A DNA stretch of 64,000 nt from NCBI GenBank assembly GCA_905233165.1, contig CAJODL010000004.1:333436-397435 (forward strand). Direction: 5' to 3'. The stretch is from an uncultured Prevotella sp. GTDB lineage: Bacteria; Bacteroidota; Bacteroidia; Bacteroidales; Bacteroidaceae. The notes under the pieces were generated by a model that saw nothing but the letters and a program-made list of their open reading frames with translations, did no database searches and had not been told where the DNA came from. The position numbers and the translations under genes are program-made. Positions within the stretch are counted from its first letter, which is position 1. Each line of letters begins with the position of its first letter. Below, one piece after another: positions 45,153 to 52,312 of the stretch.

Positions 45153-45628
45153 TTACTCTGTATCATGGCTCGAATGTGGAAATCGAGTCGATAGACTTTA
45201 GTAAGTCGAAACCTGGCAAGGATTTCGGAGTGGGGTTCTACCTGTCACCAGATGAGAATCAAGCTCTTGAGATGGCTGAAAAGAAATCAAGACTATTGGG
45301 AGGCACTCCTATCGTTACCCGATATGAGTTCGATGAAGATGCAGCAAATGCTGATAATGTAGCTTATCTGCGATACGAGAAATACTCTTTGGAATGGGGA
45401 CAGTTCGTTCATCAGAATCGCGAAAATAAGACCCGTACTTCACTGCACTCCTATGATATTATTTATGGTCCTATAGCAGATGATGACATAGGATTTCAAA
45501 TGCGTCGTATCGATGCAAACCTTATTGACTGGGAGCAGTTCGTGAAAGAACTGGAACATAAAGGTGGTGAGACATATCAATATTTCTTTGGTACGGAACG
45601 TTCATTAAAATATCTAAGAAAACTATGA
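45149..45628 (+). CDS. DUF3990 protein, ADP-ribosyltransferase-like
   Basis: The 159-residue product has 'LYHGSNVEIESIDFSKS' (His motif) and 'GKDFGVGFYLSPDENQALEM' (the Gly-x-Gly-[FY]-Tyr strand), the usual signs of the ART-like fold of DUF3990. A catalytic glutamate cannot be placed with certainty. It lies between two DUF3791-type genes with 4-bp overlaps on both sides, an arrangement often seen in Bacteroidales and read as a toxin-antitoxin module. Confidence 0.8.
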   Translation: MITLYHGSNVEIESIDFSKSKPGKDFGVGFYLSPDENQALEMAEKKSRLLGGTPIVTRYEFDEDAANADNVAYLRYEKYSLEWGQFVHQNRENKTRTSLHSYDIIYGPIADDDIGFQMRRIDANLIDWEQFVKELEHKGGETYQYFFGTERSLKYLRKL

Positions 45629-45849
45629 GCAAGGCTGAAGTAACATTTATGACAGAGGAACTGGTGAAAGAGTTGGTCCTCCGTTTGATGGACGAGCGTG
45701 GAATGACAATGAAACAGGCCCTTGACACCATATACAATTCTGAGACATATACCAAACTGTTAGACGAGCGCATAGGACTGTACTCACAAAGCACCTCCTA
45801 TGTATATAGTATCTTGGAAACAGAAATACTTACAGGCAAAATAGGGTGA
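45625..45849 (+). CDS. Small DUF3791-like protein
   Basis: The 74-residue product ('LVKELVLRLMDERGMTMKQA' and 'LDTIYNSETYTKLLDERIGL') overlaps the DUF3990 gene by 4 bp. It resembles a second DUF3791-type subunit. It completes a three-gene unit. Confidence 0.7.
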   Translation: MSKAEVTFMTEELVKELVLRLMDERGMTMKQALDTIYNSETYTKLLDERIGLYSQSTSYVYSILETEILTGKIG

Positions 45850-46101
45850 CTTATATGCCTTAGCCTGTTCTGAAAAATTCCGAGACCATTTGAAAAGCCT
45901 GTTGTTTAACTAGGAAACAAACAGATAAAAGCGGATCAAAATAATCGTGCTCAGCACGCTTGGCAAGTCCAAGTCATCGACAAAGTCGCTTCGCTAGTCG
46001 AAGTATCTGTCCCCGTGTTTTCTGGTGCGCAGGACGCTGACCTGTCCCCTCTGTCCTTGTCCCCTCTGTCCTCGATGCCAAACTGCCACATTTGTTGATG
46101 A

Positions 46102-47478
46102 ATGATTTTTGGATTCCTGAATAATATGGATATTCAGCAGAAATTACATAATGTAGAAACATCTGAGCAAGACTATAAGAAGAATTGTAATGCCTATGGT
46201 TACAACTCTTCCCAAGCTGTTGATGCTTTTCATGAGTGGTACAAGGCTGTTTTGTTGTTGCTGAAAGATTATCGTTCGGGGGAGAGTAAGGAGTTTCAGC
46301 GGGTAAGGAATCTGGATATATCTGGTAATGGAGACATTCTTCATGATATTTATCAAGAAATCTCACCGATGTGTATAATGGTGATTGATGACATTGAAAA
46401 AGAATTGGATGTAAAGACCATTTCTGATTATCGGGAATCCTCATCAGAATCAAAAGTGTTAAAGAAGATATTTATCAGCCATTCTTCTAAAGACTCAGGT
46501 ATTATTTCCCGTTTTGTTGAACAGATTCTTCGTTTAGGGTTAGGTCTTGCACCAGAAGATATTGCTTTTACATCAGAAGAGACCTTTGGAGTAGAACCTG
46601 GAGAGAATATTGCAAAATACATTCGTGATAATATATGTGGAGCAGAAGTGGTCCTATTGATGATTTCTTCCAATTATAAAGCAAGTGACATTTGTCTAAA
46701 CGAGATGGGTGCTGCGTGGGCGCTCGGAAAGAAATGCATATCAGTGGTTCTGCCTAATGCTGATTTTAGCTATTTAGGATGGCTAAGTAGTCTTGAAAAG
46801 GCTGTTCAGTTATGCGACAAATCCCAACTTGTTTCCCTTTCCGACAAATTGGTAGAATTACTTCAAATTGATTTAAGAAAGCGCTTTAAGTCACTTTCAT
46901 CTGGGATAGATAGATTTCTTTCTTCAAATGGAACGATAGCGACACCCAAAGCGGAGCCTGTTAAGAATGTCCTTCCAACCGAATCATCGCAGGTTTTGAA
47001 AGTATTTGATGTATTATTCAATTCTGTGTGCATGGGGGCTGGCGAGTATGTTATACAGATAAATCTACGTATGCGCTCTGACGAGAGTAATATTTCTCTT
47101 CGGAGAGTGTTTCTCAGGAATAAGAAACATTTTACGGGTACTTGTAGCGAAGCGTTTAAAGAATTAGAATTTAAATCTTATTTGGATCAAGATACGATTA
47201 ATTTGACATCCTTAAAAAAGGAAGATATTGCCTTCTGGAAGAAGGAATATCCCCAAAAATGTCATCAAGTCATTGATGTGACTATCGAAAAAGGACATAA
47301 TCTTTCTCTTTCATTTTGCGAGTATTTTTTCACTGTTAGAGAATGTGACGGGTACGATGAATTACAACTTAAAGGCTGGAGCCTTGTTATTCAATACAAT
47401 GTAGATGCAGAAATGATTATCCCATTAGAACTTGTTCCTGTGGATAAAGTTTTTGCAGGAAAATATTGGCACAATTAA
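46102..47478 (+). CDS. TIR-domain protein, first TIR of a Thoeris-like operon
   Basis: The 458-residue protein has a helical N-terminal region (1-115), a TIR domain (about 121-270) starting 'KKIFISHSSKDSGIISRFVE' and a C-terminal beta-rich domain (290-458). The predicted catalytic glutamate is E201 in 'ASDICLNEMGAAWALGKK'. TIR domains of this type hydrolyse NAD or make cyclic or conjugated ADP-ribose signals. A shorter start (46126) is possible. It leads a five-gene run with gaps of 12, 4 and 10 bp and a 4-bp overlap. Confidence 0.85.
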   Translation: MIFGFLNNMDIQQKLHNVETSEQDYKKNCNAYGYNSSQAVDAFHEWYKAVLLLLKDYRSGESKEFQRVRNLDISGNGDILHDIYQEISPMCIMVIDDIEKELDVKTISDYRESSSESKVLKKIFISHSSKDSGIISRFVEQILRLGLGLAPEDIAFTSEETFGVEPGENIAKYIRDNICGAEVVLLMISSNYKASDICLNEMGAAWALGKKCISVVLPNADFSYLGWLSSLEKAVQLCDKSQLVSLSDKLVELLQIDLRKRFKSLSSGIDRFLSSNGTIATPKAEPVKNVLPTESSQVLKVFDVLFNSVCMGAGEYVIQINLRMRSDESNISLRRVFLRNKKHFTGTCSEAFKELEFKSYLDQDTINLTSLKKEDIAFWKKEYPQKCHQVIDVTIEKGHNLSLSFCEYFFTVRECDGYDELQLKGWSLVIQYNVDAEMIIPLELVPVDKVFAGKYWHN

Positions 47479-47490
47479 TATTCGAAGATT

Positions 47491-48051
47491 ATGGCATTAG
47501 GAACATATAGGACATGTACTTATATAGCTGGCGACTGGGATAATGATAAAGATGCCGTTGATCAACTAAAGCGATGGAATGATAGTAATCATTGGGGATT
47601 GAGTTTCAAAGATGTTCATGAACTAACATCTTCTCGCGATACAAGTAGAGCATGTAGCATTAAAGACTCTTTGCGTGACAGAATGAGTGTCTCAAAGACT
47701 TTTGTTCTCATAGTGGGCGATAGTACAAAGTATCTAAGGAAAGGATCTTGTGAATATTGCCCTGAGAAGCGATGGAATAGTTGGCTTGGAATGAACTATT
47801 GTTCTAAAGGATATAGTTATGATACAAAGAGTTTTATTGACTATGAAATAGAGCAGGCGATAAAGGCTTATAATGAGGGGAAAATGGATATTATTGTTCT
47901 TTATAAGGCTGCTTCAGTCAACAAGGAAAAATGTCCTCCTGCTATTCGAAATTATGGTTTTCATACAGGAATGAAGTCAACTCAGTATTTCCCATATACT
48001 CATATTGATTGGGATTATGGAAAGGTAAAGGCCGCTTTTTCATCATTATAA
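47491..48051 (+). CDS. thsB: ThsB-like TIR (MTH538/DUF1863-type) protein
   Basis: The 186-residue protein is a single TIR-like domain: 'RTCTYIAGDWDNDKDAVDQL' at the start, 'SKTFVLIVGDSTKYLRKG', and 'FIDYEIEQAIKAYNEGK' with the probable catalytic glutamate E119. This is the small TIR (MTH538) type used as ThsB in Thoeris, where phage sensing leads to synthesis of a nucleotide signal. It is immediately followed (4-bp gap) by the macro-domain effector. A Cys-rich loop (residues 87-104) is a variable insert. Confidence 0.85.
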   Translation: MALGTYRTCTYIAGDWDNDKDAVDQLKRWNDSNHWGLSFKDVHELTSSRDTSRACSIKDSLRDRMSVSKTFVLIVGDSTKYLRKGSCEYCPEKRWNSWLGMNYCSKGYSYDTKSFIDYEIEQAIKAYNEGKMDIIVLYKAASVNKEKCPPAIRNYGFHTGMKSTQYFPYTHIDWDYGKVKAAFSSL

Positions 48052-48055
48052 CATT

Positions 48056-48883
48056 ATGAATAAGAAGTTTATTCGATTTTTTATAGAGGCATTTGGAACG
48101 CTTGCTTCAGTTGCAACACTGATTGCATTCATTTATAAGTGGGATACGAGTACCATTTCCTCATGTGGATCCTTCTTGCTTGGTATGGTGATAATTGTAG
48201 TATGCTCATTTTATGCCATATATCAGACACAACCTAAGAATAAGATTGTACTTTCTATTCGAGACTTCCGAATTCATATCTCTTTCGGTGACTTATTTGC
48301 TAAAAAAGGTGTTGTCGTAATTCCTGTTAATGAGTATTTTGATACGATTGTTGATGACCATATCATTGCTCACAAGACTATTCATGGTCAATTTATTGAC
48401 AAATACTTTGCTAACGACATAGCCACACTTGATGCTATGATTAGTAGAGAATTACAAGGGAAACCAACAGCAGCACCTCGTTATCAGAGAAATCATGCGA
48501 AGGTGACTCCATACCCTGTAGGAACTTGCATAGATATAGTTTATAATGGGGTGACTTATGTCCTCTTCGCATTGACAAAGTTCAATGAAGAAGATGTCGC
48601 ATATCTAGAGAAGAAGTATTTTGGTGATGCAATTAGGGGACTAATGTCTCATCTTCATGATATGAACAATGACCGCGCTGTATATATGCCAGTTATAGGA
48701 ACGGGTATGAGTAAGTTGCAGCGCAGTCATCAGCGTGTTCTTACTTATTTCCTTGATTGTATTGACTTCACGAATGAATCATCACTTCCAGCTGGGCTAA
48801 ACATTGTAGTCTACGAAGGCGATAAAGATAAGGTGAATCTTTCTTTAGTGGAGGAATATTTCGAGGGTACTTTATCAAAATAG
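48056..48883 (+). CDS. thsA: Two-TM plus macro-domain effector, type II Thoeris ThsA-like
   Basis: The 275-residue protein has two transmembrane helices (about 8-27 and 37-57) and a macro-type domain from residue 70: 'RIHISFGDLFAKKGVVVIPV' (ADP-ribose pocket), a central His/Asp region, and 'YMPVIGTGMSKLQRSHQRVL'. Macro domains bind ADP-ribose derivatives. In type II Thoeris the TM-macro ThsA senses a TIR-made ADP-ribose conjugate and damages the membrane, killing the infected cell. There is no SIR2 or SLOG domain, so this is not type I. Confidence 0.87.
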   Translation: MNKKFIRFFIEAFGTLASVATLIAFIYKWDTSTISSCGSFLLGMVIIVVCSFYAIYQTQPKNKIVLSIRDFRIHISFGDLFAKKGVVVIPVNEYFDTIVDDHIIAHKTIHGQFIDKYFANDIATLDAMISRELQGKPTAAPRYQRNHAKVTPYPVGTCIDIVYNGVTYVLFALTKFNEEDVAYLEKKYFGDAIRGLMSHLHDMNNDRAVYMPVIGTGMSKLQRSHQRVLTYFLDCIDFTNESSLPAGLNIVVYEGDKDKVNLSLVEEYFEGTLSK

Positions 48884-48893
48884 ATTTCTTTGT

Positions 48894-49700
48894 ATGTTTG
48901 TTCCTTTCAGAACCACAAGAACTGTAATTCAAAGATTACTTGCCCAGAACACCGCAGTACCCCCCATTGACGTAGAGGGTCGAACTAGCGATGTCTATGC
49001 CAAGCTAGATAAAATAATAAATGGCCAGGATGGAGTCGTTGATGGAACAACACTTCAGAATTTCTGGTTTCCTACCCAGGCGGCAGAATATGATGTTTTT
49101 ATTTCCCATTCCCATAATGACCTTGGCTATGCTGTTAATCTTGCATCATGGTTAGAACGACGTTGCGGGTTGCGATGCTTTATAGATCACTTTGTCTGGA
49201 ATAGTGCAGACAATCTTTTAAAACGTATCGACGAAATCTACACATGGGAACCTGATAGAAATGTCTATGATTACAATAAACGTAATTTTTCAACATCCCA
49301 TGTACACGCTATGCTTTCAATGGCAATACTAGATATTATAGATCGTTCAGAGTGTTGTCTTTTTATTGAGAGTGATGCGTCGATAAGCTTAGAAGGAATC
49401 AAGACAAAGACATTATCCCCATGGATATACGAGGAACTGACCTATATGAAAAAAGGTCGTATCACAATACCTGAACGCTATCAGCATTTAAGAAGCCAAG
49501 TTCGAATGTATGCAGAGGGTGCAAGAATGGAAATGCTCAATGAATCAAGAGAATTGGAAGTTTCTTATGATGTAAATCTTAAAGATTTTGCAGGTATTGA
49601 TGTTAACGATTTGCAATCACTACAAGGTCAAGGAGTCCATGGTCTTGATTTGCTTTATAAAAGGAAAAGTATACTTCGTTTTAGAGAACTATTAAGATGA
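48894..49700 (+). CDS. Second ThsB-like / third TIR protein of the operon
   Basis: The 268-residue protein has a TIR domain at about 65-205: 'YDVFISHSHNDLGYAVNLAS', 'GLRCFIDHFVW' and the catalytic-type 'SPWIYEELTYMKK' (E181). An unusual insertion ('TWEPDRNVYDYNKRNFSTS') separates the BB-loop region from the catalytic helix, and 65 residues follow the TIR. It overlaps the next gene by 4 bp. It is probably an alternative sensor enzyme feeding the same effector. Confidence 0.82.
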   Translation: MFVPFRTTRTVIQRLLAQNTAVPPIDVEGRTSDVYAKLDKIINGQDGVVDGTTLQNFWFPTQAAEYDVFISHSHNDLGYAVNLASWLERRCGLRCFIDHFVWNSADNLLKRIDEIYTWEPDRNVYDYNKRNFSTSHVHAMLSMAILDIIDRSECCLFIESDASISLEGIKTKTLSPWIYEELTYMKKGRITIPERYQHLRSQVRMYAEGARMEMLNESRELEVSYDVNLKDFAGIDVNDLQSLQGQGVHGLDLLYKRKSILRFRELLR

Positions 49701-49966
49701 TTTGGAAGAAAATTTTAATGTCGATAGTGATCGTTGGAGGCGTTACCTGCATGATTTTATCCTTTATGGATATTGATGCTAAGTACAACAAATATATTTT
49801 AGGGGTGTTGTCTGGACTGACCGTTATAGTACCCGCAGTTATTTGGTATTATGATAACAAAGAAAACGAGTATCGCGATGACCGTATTAAACTTCAAGAT
49901 GAAATTTTAAGTAAAGCGGTTGATGATTTGCACAAGAAAGCTGATGCTGAACAAGGTGTCTATTAG
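49697..49966 (+). CDS. Small two-helix membrane protein, last gene of the Thoeris-like operon
   Basis: The 89-residue protein has two hydrophobic helices (about 7-24 and 31-50) and a charged cytoplasmic tail of 39 residues ('KENEYRDDRIKLQDEILSKA'). It overlaps the preceding TIR gene by 4 bp, so it is translated with it. It is not a known Thoeris component. It could modulate the membrane effector or anchor the third TIR protein; this is inference from coupling. Confidence 0.7.
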   Translation: MIWKKILMSIVIVGGVTCMILSFMDIDAKYNKYILGVLSGLTVIVPAVIWYYDNKENEYRDDRIKLQDEILSKAVDDLHKKADAEQGVY

Positions 49967-50009
49967 TTGTCTTATCTTGTGTAAGCAGTCATAATGAAGA
50001 GTAATAATC

Positions 50010-50141
50010 CAACTTAACCCACAATATGAAGCAATATTTAATCCCGATAACATTGACCAAGACTGCGATGGGATTGCAAGCCTAATGAATGTCGAGGTGG
50101 ATTTCATCAAGGAGGCACTGGATGCCGGGCTGTATAAGCAT
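50010..50141 (+). pseudogene. Short coding remnant of unknown family
   Basis: The frame reads 'QLNPQYEAIFNPDNID' followed by 'GIASLMNVEVDFIKEALDA' and 'GLYKHTT', which looks like real protein sequence but has no start codon before an internal ATG and runs into unrelated repeats. It is probably the tail of a lost gene. The family was not recognised. Confidence 0.35.
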
Positions 50142-50200
50142 ACAACAAGAATCACATCATCCATCAACCAACCATCCTCCATCAACCATCATCTCTCCTT

Positions 50201-50602
50201 ATGGACAAAAAGGCGCGTAACTTTAGGAATTACAAAGTCTGGCAAGATGCTGTTGCATATGCATCGAAGGTTTACCAAGTAACATCAGACATGCCTTGGT
50301 TTGAAAAGAAAGGACTTTGCGACCAGCTTCAACGAGCAGTGGTTAGTATTAGTAGCAATATAGCTGAAGGCTCTGCAAGACCATCTGATGCGGATTTTGC
50401 TCATTTCCTCGATACAGCTTTCGGCTCAGCATATGAAGTAGAGACGCAATTACTGATTGCAAAAAATATTGGCTACATCAAGAATGCAAACGCTAATAAT
50501 AACCTTAGCAAGGTTGTTACGTACGACGAGTTGTTAGGAGAACTTCAAGAGATACAGCGTCAGATTACAGGTTTAATCTCAACAATCCGCAAGGATTTGT
50601 AG
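50201..50602 (+). CDS. Four-helix-bundle protein (IVS family)
   Basis: The 133-residue product has the standard pattern 'FRNYKVWQDAVAYASKVYQV' and 'CDQLQRAVVSISSNIAEGSA', then 'FLDTAFGSAYEVETQLLIAK'. It is intact and stands between the Thoeris-like operon and the next control region. Confidence 0.9.
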   Translation: MDKKARNFRNYKVWQDAVAYASKVYQVTSDMPWFEKKGLCDQLQRAVVSISSNIAEGSARPSDADFAHFLDTAFGSAYEVETQLLIAKNIGYIKNANANNNLSKVVTYDELLGELQEIQRQITGLISTIRKDL

Positions 50603-50660
50603 CTATCGCAGTAATAATGTTATCGTTATCGTTAAATATAGTTATCGTTAACGTTTATAG

Positions 50661-50690
50661 TCCATTCCCACATCATAAATTCTCTCAAAA
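50661..50690 (+). repeat. Boundary-like direct repeat, left
   Basis: TCCATTCCCACATC, a short variable stretch, then ATTCTCTCAAA. The same arrangement recurs at 55514-55542. The two copies enclose the SecB-like/ART-like/KAP cluster. Confidence 0.6.
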
Positions 50691-50746
50691 TAAGCCCATT
50701 GCATCAAAAATATATTAAAAAAGAGAAATAATAATAAAAATTTTCG

Positions 50747-50754
50747 TACCTTTG
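50747..50754 (+). promoter_or_regulatory. -7 promoter element for the SecB-like cluster
   Basis: TACCTTTG fits TAnnTTTG; a second candidate, TATCTTTG, lies at 50769-50776. Either would give a leader of 150-180 bases containing the conserved block. Confidence 0.6.
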
Positions 50755-50797
50755 TGCGCAAAATAAATTATCTTTGCATAAGAGTCCTTTAGAAAAT

Positions 50798-50889
50798 TGT
50801 CCTAATCTCGACGTTTTCGTAATACAGACCAATGCAAGTAGCACAGAAAACCGCGTCCCGACCCCAAGTCAGTGACACTCCGATGCGTG
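50798..50889 (+). promoter_or_regulatory. Conserved leader block, copy 2
   Basis: Copy of the block at 40772-40862. The most conserved part is 'CGCGTCCCGACCCCAAGTC', then AG followed by T or G, then GACACTCCGA. The middle of the block differs in length, so the conserved ends may be what matters. Confidence 0.65.
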
Positions 50890-50932
50890 AAGATAAGATA
50901 TAGTATAAATCATTAAAACTAAAAACTATAAA

Positions 50933-51154
50933 ATGGGATACTATTCAGAGCGTTTGCGTCAACGCCTTGAAAATATGACGTCAGAACAAAAGAATACCCT
51001 ATGGGACAAGTATTCGTATCTAAATGATTTTGGTCCTATAGTTAATAGTTATACGGAATCTTTTTGTTATGGAGAAGATATTCCGTGTACTCCTGTTTCT
51101 GTACCAGAAGAGGCGTTTTATATTGAAGGAGATTTGTATCATTTTGCTGCATAA
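50933..51154 (+). CDS. Small protein preceding a SecB-like chaperone, putative antitoxin
   Basis: The 73-residue product has a helical N-terminal half ('RLRQRLENMTSEQKNTLWDK') and an extended C-terminal half ending in aromatic residues ('EEAFYIEGDLYHFAA'). Antitoxins that depend on SecB-like chaperones carry a hydrophobic, aggregation-prone C-terminal tail; this end could be such a tail. It stops 5 bp before the SecB-like gene. No family was recognised. Confidence 0.6.
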   Translation: MGYYSERLRQRLENMTSEQKNTLWDKYSYLNDFGPIVNSYTESFCYGEDIPCTPVSVPEEAFYIEGDLYHFAA

Positions 51155-51159
51155 GAAGT

Positions 51160-51570
51160 ATGGAACAAGCTAAGTTTTCTTTTAAAGGATTTCGGGTCCT
51201 TGACGCAGAATTGCACTTTGCCAAGGTTACAGGCAACCTGAATCTTCAGTTTTACCCTGAGGGATTGTTTGATGCTGAAACCCATCAGTATCATTTGCAT
51301 TTATCGTTCCGGGCAATCAATGATAACTCAGAGGAAGATGTGATAGTTCAGCTTGAGAGTATGGCTCTTTTCCAAATGGAAGATACTGTAACTAAAGTAG
51401 AGGAAATACCAATCTATTTTTATGCCAATAGCATAGCGATTGTATTTCCTTACCTTCGTGCATTTGTAAGCACATTGACATTGCAGTCGAATGTCAAACC
51501 TATGGTGTTGCCGACGATGAACCTTTCTTCGCTCGAAGCGGAATTACGTAGAAACACTCAAACGAGATAG
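51160..51570 (+). CDS. SecB-like chaperone
   Basis: The 136-residue protein begins 'FSFKGFRVLDAELHFAKVTG' and ends with the SecB signature order: 'YFYANSIAIVFPYLRAFVST' and 'KPMVLPTMNLSSLEAEL', matching the conserved FPYxR and LxPxNF regions of SecB. Solitary SecB-like proteins away from sec genes often serve toxin-antitoxin-chaperone systems. It lies between a small gene and an ART-like gene, which supports that reading. Confidence 0.8.
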   Translation: MEQAKFSFKGFRVLDAELHFAKVTGNLNLQFYPEGLFDAETHQYHLHLSFRAINDNSEEDVIVQLESMALFQMEDTVTKVEEIPIYFYANSIAIVFPYLRAFVSTLTLQSNVKPMVLPTMNLSSLEAELRRNTQTR

Positions 51571-51593
51571 TCTTTATTAGATAAAGAGTCAGG

Positions 51594-52175
51594 ATGAAGA
51601 AGCGTATTCTCTACCAGACACTTGAAGACCGCAATAATAATAAAGCCGTTGAGAATAGCGGGCCTGGTTATTGCAATAGCAAGAAAGCATGGTTATGTGA
51701 GGGCTACTATTTTTGGGAAGCAGGTATCGAAACTGCTCATTGGTGGGGTAAACACACTTATGCGAACTACACGGTTCAGAAAAGTTATATAATTTGTCAG
51801 ACCTCTTACGATTATGCGGCTGATAATTTCTTTGATTTAGTTGGAGACACTACTCATCGTCAAGATTTTTGGGATGCAGTTAGTGAAGTGGAAAAAGCCT
51901 ACCCGGACAAATCCTTCACTGTCGCTTTTGTTTTGGCTTTTATGCGTGAAGATGATGAGTTTTCCAAACAGTTTTTGGCAGTTCGTGCATATCCGACATT
52001 ATCCAGAAGAGGTCTTAAGCAAATTTTTTTTGAAGAAAGGAATCTTTCGTACATAGAGAAAGACCCCCCAATTCAAATGTGTATTTGGCGTAATTATAAG
52101 TTGTTCATCACAGATCCATTTGTTGTTGTGGGCAATTATCCATATCAGCGTAGGTGGATAAGTATAAATAGATGA
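51594..52175 (+). CDS. Protein with ART-like N-terminal motif, putative toxin
   Basis: The 193-residue protein starts 'MKKRILYQTLEDRNNNKA' and has 'AWLCEGYYFWEAGIETAHWW' at about residues 32-52. The 'G-Y-Y-F-W-E' strand followed by a helix resembles the core of DUF3990/ART-like toxins (compare 'FGVGFYLSPDENQALEM' in the gene at 45149). The usual His of the first motif is replaced by Gln (LYQTL), so activity is uncertain. It follows the SecB-like gene by 23 bp. The toxin role is inference. Confidence 0.55.
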   Translation: MKKRILYQTLEDRNNNKAVENSGPGYCNSKKAWLCEGYYFWEAGIETAHWWGKHTYANYTVQKSYIICQTSYDYAADNFFDLVGDTTHRQDFWDAVSEVEKAYPDKSFTVAFVLAFMREDDEFSKQFLAVRAYPTLSRRGLKQIFFEERNLSYIEKDPPIQMCIWRNYKLFITDPFVVVGNYPYQRRWISINR

Positions 52176-52312
52176 TAATGCTCTCCCAACTAATGTTCAC
52201 TTCTGTATAACATCAATAATATAACCAACGGAGGAAAAATAAATTAATTAGATAACAAAAGATAAGACGAAATATTCTTTTAGAAATATACAATAGCAAA
52301 AAACACTGATTA

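Larger units (their letters stand above)
50603..50932 (+). other. 330-bp control region between the IVS gene and the SecB-like cluster
   Basis: No gene is present. It holds a short CGTTAT-type array (50617-50656), the string TCCATTCCCACATC (50661-50674) that recurs at 55514, two TAnnTTTG elements (50747-50754 and 50769-50776), and the second copy of the leader block (50798-50889). The order is the same as upstream of 40932. Confidence 0.7.

Noticed and set aside
46102..49966. Type I Thoeris (SIR2-SLOG ThsA) or a CBASS/Pycsar assignment
   Set aside because: No SIR2, SLOG or nucleotide cyclase is present; the effector is TM plus macro domain, which fits type II Thoeris.
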